A program made the translations under genes and the position numbers. From Barthelona sp. PAP020 (taxonomy: Eukaryota > Metamonada: BaSk clade): DNA of 64,000 bases. Location of the stretch: contig JARQWU010000008.1 in NCBI GenBank assembly GCA_040182905.1, positions 1 to 64,000 on the forward strand. The letters are read 5' to 3'. Positions 58,501 to 64,000 of this stretch are shown here, in pieces. Position 1 is the first letter of the stretch. Each line of letters opens with the position of its first letter. Under the pieces are notes generated by a model. The model was not told the origin of the DNA. It worked only from the letters and a program-made list of their open reading frames with translations, and made no database searches.

Positions 58501-61500
58501 TTTTTAAAAGAGAACATCAATTTAAAAAGAGTGATTCAAAAATTCAAGACATTATTCTGGAAGAAAGTGATGAAACTTTTTATTGTTTTGAAAAATTGTC
58601 AAATAAAGTGTATTTGTTTCATTTTTGGAATAATGATGTTGATTGGTATAATATTATTAAAACGAATTTTGAACGTACTTTTGGAAATGTTTTAAGTTTT
58701 ATTCTATTAAACTTATGTAATTCAATTAATGATGATCTTCATGATATTATTCGAGATTTAAATGGTGTTAGAAAATTCTATACTGACTGCCATGGTATGT
58801 CGATTGAAGAAATGGCACATCTCATTCTTGAACATTATGAAACAGTTAACCAATTCGTTGAATATTGTTCCAACAATAATTATGATGATGATGATGAGGT
58901 TACTGTGTCTCAAGAAAATATTGACTTCTTATTAGAAGACATTTCTCAATTGAAAGAGGAAATTGACGATAGTTATCGACAAAAATTATTTGAGGACCGG
59001 GCAAAATTGATAGGTGAAATTAAAAAGAACATTCAGACAAAATTGATGAATATGGACATCAATTCATTCACGTTGTGGTATAAACACTCAAAAAAATTGA
59101 ATGAATATGATGAAACTGAATTATTGAGTCTTTTTCAACAAATAGTTTCTTTTCAATGTGAAACAGCGGATCGAAAGTCAAATATCACCTTTCTTTGTGA
59201 AAATTTGGATTTTTATTCATCTAATGTGAAAAATAGAGATCAACATGGGCAAAATAGGTTACAATCGATCATTTACCTGTCTTTTTTCAAGCATTTTTTT
59301 GATATTCTTATCAAAAAGTATTGGATACCTTCTGTTTCCTCAAAATATTATGATTTATTTATTTATTTAGGGATTCAATGTGAGATGATTGATTTATATT
59401 CGTCAGAAATTGATTTGAAATCTATTTCTGATTCTTTAAAAAAAAAAATATCCACAAAATTGAAGAAATCTGAAGAAATATTGAATAGTCTTCTTTCTAC
59501 CAATTTTGAACAACTTGATGAGATTGAATCTTTGCTAAATACTCTTCAAAGCCATTTGATAAAACATGGGTTACCTTTCTTAAAGTATAATCAATTGTTA
59601 ATATTTGCTAAAAATGATCATTTAGGTGATTTTGATGATGTTAAAGTGATTCAAATATTTGAACTTGTTCAAAATGGAAATAAGACAGATTTAAGCATGT
59701 TAACCAAATTAAATTGCAAATTCATTAAAGTTCTTGTGAATATTAATGGTTTAAAAGATGGTTTCAAACCATATGAATGGATTTGTTTGGATAAACGATT
59801 TTTAAAACTATTTTTGACACCTTTAATTTTGCAACATTTGACACATGAACCAACATCTATTTCATGTCCAATCTTTCTAAATTGTTGTTCTTTTAATCAA
59901 TTGCAACATTCTTGTGACGATTTGAAACAATATATTGGGTTTAACATTTCCCAATACGTTCATCTTTCGTTTGATTTTTGGTTTGAAGGAATATTCAATC
60001 AATATCATGAAGAGCAGGTGAAGGAAGGTTTAATCACTACTTCTTATGACCTTGAAATGTTGTTGATATGTTTACAAAATTTGCTGAATGAGTTCCGATC
60101 GACAAAGGATTCAAATAAGCGAAATTTGTATGGCAATAACCATAAATCGAATACGAAAATAATGAGTGATGATGATTTGTTAAAATTTCCTTTAATTATA
60201 AGGATTTGCAAAGGAATTGATGATTGTTTGAAGAATAATGGTAAATTTGATTCTTTTGAAAAAGTTTTTGAAATTTTATCCAAAGAAAGCTTATTTAAAG
60301 ATTTCAATTTGTTCATCAACTCTCATATTGATAATTTGAGACAAAAAATAGATTTACTTCAAAAAGAGAAAGAAAGTCAACAAGAAAAACTTTCATTAAT
60401 GAAAGATGATGTGCTTTCAAAGTTTAGCCAATGGTATAATGAAGAATATTATCCCAAAGCAGTAAAGTCTATATTGGAAGAAAACAAAAAGAAAGTGAAT
60501 CAAATTTTCACAATGGCATTTGATGCATCGCATATTGATCATAGAAGAATTGCTTTTGAACTCATATATCAAGAGGACAAACAAGAATTTTATAAAGAAT
60601 ATTTAAGAGACTGTTTTTGGTATAATATCACTTGCTTTATTGTTAGCAACCGAATTTTTAAAGATTTAATTGGTTCAACTGCATTAAATTCATCAAGCTC
60701 AAAAGCTAAAAAGAAAACCAAAAAAAAGCTTCAAATTTTCGTAAAATCGCCTTTTTTTGATAATCGCATAGGTCCCATTGGTTATAACCAAGATAATTTT
60801 AATCCGATATTTTTGTTTGAAAATGAAGAAATTATTGTGAAACAGATTGAAAATACCAAAAATAATCAAAAAACTAAAAAATATAATGAAGATTCAGGTA
60901 AAGAAGAAATCAATATTGCCCATGTTATTTTTAAAGATGGAAGATTGTTTGATAAAAAGAATGATGAAAATTTTGATAGATATCATGAAATTGATGCAAA
61001 AAATGACTTGGAAGGATTGAAAGTGTATGAATATCCATTTAAACAAAGTGTATTAAATGCTAGTGACAATATTTTGAAGTCTCAAAAGCTCAAACTTTTC
61101 AACAATTGGTTTAAAAGAAAACAAGACACATATGTTGTTGAAAAAGATGAATTTCATGTTTTGAATCTATTTATCAATTATTTTCAAGAAGTTAAAGAAG
61201 AAAGGAATGCACCTTTCAACAAGGACCAGTTAACAAAGTTTAAGACAATTGATTCCATTGAAACTCAAGAATCTTTTGGAATTGATAAGGAAAGTTTAGA
61301 CAATGAGTTCAACAAGAATAAATCTTGTAATTTGGAGGCTAAACTAAAAATATTTTTTGTGAATGAAGATGATAAAGTAAAAGAGTATGTAAACACCATT
61401 AAAGATTGTTGTTCAAACATTACCAAACATAATAATAAGATAAATCAGTGTAATAACATGTTGAATGAAATTTCAGATATTCGGGGTCAATTTCAAAATG

Positions 61501-64000
61501 GTTGTCAAAAGTTAAATATTTCAAAGTTGAATTCTCAATGTTTTTCTTTTGAAGTTAAAGTGTATTTAAAGTTGTTAGATGTGTGTATATTTGGAAAAGA
61601 AGCTATTTCAGCTCAAATTCCAAAAGATTCGTTCAAATATATGATGCAAAATTTTAATAAAATGAAAGAAAAACTAATCTACATCAATTCAAAGAATCAA
61701 TTTGTTCAACGTAATTTTAAACTGGATTTGGGACATTTTTCAAAGTACATGATAGGTGACACATTATCAATCAGTATTCCTTTTATCTATTTAGGTTCAG
61801 ATTCTTGGTTAAGAATCAAATGTGATGATCAAAACAAAATTCAATGTTTAAAACCAGGTTCTGGGCACATAGAATGTGATTTTGATGTTGATGATAATAT
61901 TGAGCAGTTTAACAAAGTACTGATAATTTTTGATATGAATGATGTGAAAATTGATGAAATTATTTTGGATATTGATTTATCAATTGAAATTCCCCATATA
62001 TCGATAGAAGGTTCATTTTGGCCAGTTTCTGGCTGTAGTATTAAAGAAGATAATTCCTCTTGTTTGGATTTTTGGGAAAATGAGTGTAATTATTTGCTTT
62101 ATGGAAAAGAATTTGAAATTTTCAATTCATCCAAAGTGTCACAAAATATTGAAATCTTTAGCAAGTTTGATGTGAATTTTAGAAAGGGAAATTTGGTTAA
62201 ATTTTTTGTTGAGCCGCAAACACAGGATAAACCCAAAAATATTCAGATTGAAAATACAAATAAAGACAATTATCTTGCTATTCATTATGGGGCTAAAAGC
62301 GATGAACGAATGCTGCTTCGTTTAGCAAATGAAACCGAATTAATATTTTATTCAATTGATACAAATTATAGAATGCATGTTTTGCGTGATTTAACTTCTA
62401 TTGCCAGATATATGAACAATACAATTTTCTTTTGCATTATTAACATTGGTTCAACAATTTATGAAATTAACAAAATTAAATATTTACCAAACAAACCAAA
62501 AATCTTTTCGTTGGAAAAATTTGATAATTTTTTTGAAATTTTCAAAACTTTTCATAATATTGATAAAAATTTCAACAAAAATCATTCAATTTCTATTGTA
62601 AATGTTCAAGTTATTTCATTTGACAGAAATGATGGTGGAGAATATTTAATTAAAATGAAAATGGATGACATTCCATCAATTGTTGATATTTATCCTTCAG
62701 ATTTCTCTTTAACTATATACAATCATGATAAAGTTGTGAAAGAAATTTGTGAAGGCATGTTTGAAGTTAGTATGGAAGAATTAAGAGATTTCATTTTATG
62801 TAATTGTTCTTGTTCTGTTGGTAATCATGTTTTTACAATGAATTGTGTGAATTTGGATGTTGAAATGATGATAGATCCAACTAATTGCATTTATTTTGAA
62901 GATAAGAGGCAAATAAAATTTACTTTAAAAGTCAAAGAAGCGAATTCTTTATTCAATCCCAAATATTTGAAGAATTTAGCAAAAATTCAAATCATCAGAA
63001 ATAATAACCAAAAAAATGAAAAAAAATCTTTGGAATACGAATGCCTTAAATGTAATTTTGATGGGAAAAACACAAACAACATCATTTTTGAGATAATACT
63101 GAAAGAAGATATCACTCCAAATAGTTCTATTTTTTTAAAATTAAAAGCATTGGAAAGCTTTGAATTACCTTTGAATTTGCGTAACAAAAAACAAAATAAA
63201 AACAAAAATAAAGATGAAAAGTTGTCAGTTGAGAAATATTGGAAGAAAATTTGTTTCTCCACCCATTTTGATTCTTCAAAATTAATCAGAAGAATTCAAT
63301 TGAAGAAAATTTCGTTAACTTGCCCTAAAAACATTCATGGCAATAAAAACATTCATGGGAATGAAAAATTCCTCGAAATTAAATCAATTGATTCCATCAC
63401 AAGTGTTGAGAAACCAACGAGCCATTTCCAGTTTGAATACAATTCTCGAAACATAAATTTTGATTGGATCATTGGTAAAAATAGTCACAAAGTATTTCAA
63501 GATTTATTCCTTTGTGTTTTTTCAAATATTGGGGATGAAAAATTGAAAAATATTGTTGATTTTTTAAATCTTATTTTAAATGTGATATTTCACAATTATA
63601 ATGAAATATTTGATGGTTTTTCGGAATATATAATAAAATTATGTGCTAGAATATGGAAACATGAAGTGGCAACTATATATTCCGTTTTTTTATCTGAAAA
63701 TCACAAAGATCTGTTGGAAAAAATTGGATTGGTGATATCTTTGAATAATGAAACATGGAAACACATGTCTATGGAAGGTTTTCAAGTTGAAAATATTGTG
63801 AAAAATGATTATTTTGATGTATTTAAAACGGAACAAAAAAATGAAAATGAAAAATTGAAATCACAAAAGTTTGCCAATTATAAGAATTTAAAGAATCAAA
63901 ATAAGAAATTTAACAGTGCTAAAAAGGAAGAACCCAATGACGAAGACCATTTTAACTTGGATTTAAATGATATCAACGTTATTGATGGAAATGATTTTTC
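49515..64000 (+). CDS. Giant dynein-related (midasin-like) AAA+ protein, 3' end outside window
   Basis: I read this frame codon by codon from ATG 49515 to the window edge: at least 4,828 codons with no stop. An in-frame TAG lies 13-15 bp upstream. After a divergent N-terminus (1-610) come six AAA_5-type modules. (1) ADSAAGKN at 620-627, Walker B LILDE 689-693, sensor FATMNP. (2) GPSLSGKS 1050-1057, weak Walker B ILENVD. (3) GSSSTGKT to 1500, LADELN with Asp1561-Glu1562. (4) P-loop lost (CIGDSIAID near 1817), Walker B relic LLDSID near 1977. (5) GVPGISKT 2232-2239, FDELN 2309-2312. (6) GTPSCGKT 2547-2554, LVENIN near 2698. A Lys/Asn-rich, coiled-coil-prone region follows. The six tandem modules and LDELNLA phrasing resemble midasin (pre-60S remodelling) or RNF213-like ATPases. 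True midasin is more canonical, and its MIDAS domain would lie beyond the window. The function is therefore open. Confidence 0.9.
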   Translation, partial: MLIEFHGQIQRKNKEKFIFEVCDVESKISPFAPKIISKHSSFCLSFDVPVGKYLIRTDYPKPIFDMSNIERIVCEDSFIIYYFVVKSINVLLSADSLNFSEQKLVNDAKYLSFHWTTFDKHLFKINNWRDNVKFSKEQFERKNFSNFTQNQDSIHISVDILSIYSLIGYFEVILDDDSHHIIIPKHFSIVKDRFHNAFMFCSVNKSKFGFINFESIQFPLYVPFSFNEVNCSDCVQCTKYFNNSAILYLQSRSSRHGTLKIDGKNYKFSKTYVELFFDLPLDVIHSEFILRIDREEYQYEMFKFNGQWIFLGIIAHLLDEQPCSCVFYIKTIDSLQQISYSISENFDRFNEYDQQWNLIDFQTLKQFSFNVRPIQKDVDCLRLIFKDEPTFVEQHELCCTGNFHENSIDSMRITVTVPIRYIGFGRWEAVFDLEHPKKGKIWDNLLLHIEDKTSGKTITSNTFTYLDCRQINQLIFPYSTKQLVRYDSFNARSEAKVSFPAKDLFRKEDKHSTESESFTKNSQDFKNTVDTFLSKVNSKVDASLKNSFRIPQFSSIKPLPNMSNESIIDFWRKFCCNCKQSDEIQHLLKKNKYVLTDTAVKNLDILLKLVSNQLPILIEADSAAGKNRAIEEVFNIVKLYLKYDFKLFRFNLNSSITSEDILGKLKIKNGICQFQTGIFAQCFEYGHWLILDELNLARNEVLQVLQTSIDMKEITIPCHSKNSSIRTAKMHPNFRLFATMNPTADIFTGKRQQLNEAILSRFTCCSFASESDFREFIKQLFCYTFQKELDDKKLKMNRSIITWIDVLFNIHTQALKQFDRRLTVTIREVVKFIDGFKCMLFERESPVNIFKYLANIIYQLRNVDIMFNFDSYIDSCKILNFTFPQDNNKLLVSSKKSTNKTCRDINSFIKRFCSLFNRNSITGKDYQKIGCLFDDAIMVCSFRRTKLERSKKNSNLESFKKNFIERFSKSLPIRLRSDSKEEKSIKTYLEKLFEVVESQIKFQFPVPLIVHLDIDVQQYSPTISSLNLRIDIINPILKALDLGFHICVAGPSLSGKSTILQLVSIAYGQKYNSMTLFEDSDKYSLLGTSSISKNAQGSFGINFSPSPLLQAVTSGSTHILENVDLAESTVVELLNNLLEKNVVTSSDEMIWEVTEHPKGFVEINKNFRFCCTATLNIEGIPNLSLAFLNRLLLVCIAEPVLVEDSTLTKGAFDMIKPVLFHGFAIHYKMAEALVGLSILFENCKSFNLRIFFEFLRLFSAKVKRSYEFLRKLPKSKKNLNEDSKNMFLSGFLLAFNVLAIIEPSVQIKLTRREKFGGNTFEIIFNQNFYHSLFKYKVKASVDKDTFASHKEYMLNNLGGQVISAKETSKNKILELEMTHAEFNNACHITRIHQSRHNHRYHRHYHSHSFGHNDLILSRVKICLDGQKKIKYEIDEHEISLNNQFQRYLGEYQNCFKPSKFSSFVVDDRVKSQYKLLEDITQALHMGLHVLITGSSSTGKTAIISHIANTRKCSSETRKLEIVNCSDSTSVESFFGAPSITGEFIDGPLTRAIVNGNMFLADELNLISSYIYSALTPVFTNMDIVQIPGRPKPVIIHKDFAFVATQNDTNTRGRRVLPSHFVSRMCIVYSKPLLSQDCQIILDNVNQINTNAWGDCLRIYYEHFQKVCTKVPFRKQLTLRDLLKLQKRLLNFIESTNKTSDGFIDEHLIILEYFYCMCDDKKEFCLYFKNLPECSHVISVFDAKWNIRYNEVEETCEIISDSKDGEFCLSFSCANYHSNETFWNNLPQDCYLLLRQLIYSTKIDENRGEFTESILCIGDSIAIDVIHKFEEACGNVFVTKKFNSQTSVEDFIGSYSIRKTDALSIQQLIEQLLIDLSEMLNVFATRNLSISDDLDNLRSEYEGFVLKGDYSEDSLNKLSQTLKNLINWKISVNYNIISQQISRIVDVIDHLNDENIWVHFQPTFVVNSILKANSFLLDSIDRCSPAVLERLNSLFDINPSFDVAEINKDNEISVAPFILRCAFVNMDKSKQLQLSSAFLSRVTTINIQGYSKDHLLLTLHKQHDWLDFGWMKQFVRGINSLNFDIKYEELKKILDMAISLTYPVTTWSIQFRIVYSFVLKFSIYFNSFEQCVNRCKEAFDHSLDNEEKQQLKSLIYDVNNKVKNNSVFEIDSINGVANIVYNNYTWISHHFDVLNDDVPTDSNVGLLPLSSTKFAMLMCLTCLKIKQPLLFVGVPGISKTTAVVTMARMLDYKLLKVNLNYNTTIEELFGRIIPKTNLDGTYSFEFNPGPVYQAFQDIVGGIGNTILLFDELNLCSHEVLESLIPVFDLAAKGKGVLRFGSYTLEVEGFVPIFATMNPSSMTQNRSNLPYDLEKLIIIQKLEEFKKEDFELAIDYFWRPILPLKQFEYAKSFHLYCIEVIKTKNLTSIIIGLREILKFWKLTQNIPKISKTLITIKRALSLVYLSCFNSEPQLKRRLMQKLNIENSKKSVEIFLIHNDKQVVINDLIIDRTNHGSYCGDEIFEHPVFNEQLFTLALAYFTRRGILLEGTPSCGKTTLVKYFSKLCGCKLLIFNVNEDTTASALVGQYYPNIELQFNKASSGLIRELNNCSFKDEEKQLKNCLLEFVSNFEFFCDLIQINDKNQRGYYDLIKFVKEKKSLRKFHENLRKLLSKVENNIEFTFIFSELVFALQNGYFILVENINSASTDLIERFNSLLEANSELIIFEKTPPVTLSISANKDLNKSKKLQNSSELQTGTYKIHEKSRIFFTNTLYDDKKAQSGLSPAFLSRIISLPIDGIEKSSTTIKLSESIFRCFESMINNQNLNFEEETIDKLSCCLEKSYKEIIEKFEKDEYFVGDKKPTIRVLYRIIKEIKTYLFLKGQKELLKSAEKIFVFHYHCLFKYKYKEAFKKICPDFKFRNVRGNNYSSNKNLLNLFQKLFDRKFKSFFEEFLKIQVDQIFSLHIMNKYEVLANNYFENNENFSIVEIFNCFKEFINIFKREHQFKKSDSKIQDIILEESDETFYCFEKLSNKVYLFHFWNNDVDWYNIIKTNFERTFGNVLSFILLNLCNSINDDLHDIIRDLNGVRKFYTDCHGMSIEEMAHLILEHYETVNQFVEYCSNNNYDDDDEVTVSQENIDFLLEDISQLKEEIDDSYRQKLFEDRAKLIGEIKKNIQTKLMNMDINSFTLWYKHSKKLNEYDETELLSLFQQIVSFQCETADRKSNITFLCENLDFYSSNVKNRDQHGQNRLQSIIYLSFFKHFFDILIKKYWIPSVSSKYYDLFIYLGIQCEMIDLYSSEIDLKSISDSLKKKISTKLKKSEEILNSLLSTNFEQLDEIESLLNTLQSHLIKHGLPFLKYNQLLIFAKNDHLGDFDDVKVIQIFELVQNGNKTDLSMLTKLNCKFIKVLVNINGLKDGFKPYEWICLDKRFLKLFLTPLILQHLTHEPTSISCPIFLNCCSFNQLQHSCDDLKQYIGFNISQYVHLSFDFWFEGIFNQYHEEQVKEGLITTSYDLEMLLICLQNLLNEFRSTKDSNKRNLYGNNHKSNTKIMSDDDLLKFPLIIRICKGIDDCLKNNGKFDSFEKVFEILSKESLFKDFNLFINSHIDNLRQKIDLLQKEKESQQEKLSLMKDDVLSKFSQWYNEEYYPKAVKSILEENKKKVNQIFTMAFDASHIDHRRIAFELIYQEDKQEFYKEYLRDCFWYNITCFIVSNRIFKDLIGSTALNSSSSKAKKKTKKKLQIFVKSPFFDNRIGPIGYNQDNFNPIFLFENEEIIVKQIENTKNNQKTKKYNEDSGKEEINIAHVIFKDGRLFDKKNDENFDRYHEIDAKNDLEGLKVYEYPFKQSVLNASDNILKSQKLKLFNNWFKRKQDTYVVEKDEFHVLNLFINYFQEVKEERNAPFNKDQLTKFKTIDSIETQESFGIDKESLDNEFNKNKSCNLEAKLKIFFVNEDDKVKEYVNTIKDCCSNITKHNNKINQCNNMLNEISDIRGQFQNGCQKLNISKLNSQCFSFEVKVYLKLLDVCIFGKEAISAQIPKDSFKYMMQNFNKMKEKLIYINSKNQFVQRNFKLDLGHFSKYMIGDTLSISIPFIYLGSDSWLRIKCDDQNKIQCLKPGSGHIECDFDVDDNIEQFNKVLIIFDMNDVKIDEIILDIDLSIEIPHISIEGSFWPVSGCSIKEDNSSCLDFWENECNYLLYGKEFEIFNSSKVSQNIEIFSKFDVNFRKGNLVKFFVEPQTQDKPKNIQIENTNKDNYLAIHYGAKSDERMLLRLANETELIFYSIDTNYRMHVLRDLTSIARYMNNTIFFCIINIGSTIYEINKIKYLPNKPKIFSLEKFDNFFEIFKTFHNIDKNFNKNHSISIVNVQVISFDRNDGGEYLIKMKMDDIPSIVDIYPSDFSLTIYNHDKVVKEICEGMFEVSMEELRDFILCNCSCSVGNHVFTMNCVNLDVEMMIDPTNCIYFEDKRQIKFTLKVKEANSLFNPKYLKNLAKIQIIRNNNQKNEKKSLEYECLKCNFDGKNTNNIIFEIILKEDITPNSSIFLKLKALESFELPLNLRNKKQNKNKNKDEKLSVEKYWKKICFSTHFDSSKLIRRIQLKKISLTCPKNIHGNKNIHGNEKFLEIKSIDSITSVEKPTSHFQFEYNSRNINFDWIIGKNSHKVFQDLFLCVFSNIGDEKLKNIVDFLNLILNVIFHNYNEIFDGFSEYIIKLCARIWKHEVATIYSVFLSENHKDLLEKIGLVISLNNETWKHMSMEGFQVENIVKNDYFDVFKTEQKNENEKLKSQKFANYKNLKNQNKKFNSAKKEEPNDEDHFNLDLNDINVIDGNDF

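Noticed and set aside
1-64000. CRISPR arrays, rRNA genes, tRNA genes and transposase genes
   Set aside because: I looked on both strands for regularly spaced short repeats, B-box words and transposase or reverse-transcriptase motifs and found none that I could support.

Overview
The window is about 64 kb of AT-rich, intron-poor nuclear DNA from a unicellular eukaryote. Eleven protein genes are readable, each as one uninterrupted frame. TAA, TAG and TGA all end genuine genes here, so the code is standard. A CFAP52/WDR16 homologue means the organism builds motile cilia or flagella. An arginine deiminase gene fits an anaerobic or microaerophilic lifestyle. I therefore favour a flagellated anaerobic protist (a metamonad, or an anaeramoeba-like or heterolobosean lineage) but cannot name the species. 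The trichomonad TCA-type initiator element is not consistently present upstream of the start codons, so I do not claim a trichomonad.

Layout. Bases 2-196 hold the 3' end of a cytosolic-type glutaminyl-tRNA synthetase gene, followed by arginine deiminase (508-1725). The centre of the window is a single 33.5-kb exon (2144-35686). It encodes a secreted or membrane-anchored protein of 11,180 residues: signal peptide, about 9,950 residues of beta-solenoid-like extracellular sequence, a polymorphic-membrane-protein-like beta-helix, a cysteine-rich stalk, 7-8 transmembrane segments and a short basic tail. Next comes a 2.2-kb gene-free stretch (35687-37932) that carries a diverged long inverted repeat on either side of a 100-N assembly gap.

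The right half is gene-dense: a PAP2-type lipid phosphatase/phosphotransferase, a protein-kinase-fold/ankyrin fusion whose catalytic residues are all substituted, a seven-helix THH1/TOM1/TOM3-like membrane protein (minus strand), CFAP52, a small EF-hand protein, a RapGAP-domain protein (minus strand), a NOC3-type ribosome-biogenesis factor, and the first 4,828 codons of a second giant, a six-module dynein-related (midasin-like) AAA+ protein that runs off the right edge.

The genes are not an operon or an obvious functional cluster. Housekeeping functions (translation, ribosome assembly, cilium, arginine catabolism) are mixed with surface and signalling genes. The best candidates for undescribed biology are the 11,180-residue surface protein with its recurring GFRxGSD and W-x-GG motifs, the divergent giant AAA+ protein with one fully canonical ATP site and a histidine-rich insertion, the triple-defective pseudokinase-ankyrin protein, and the inverted repeat around the gap.
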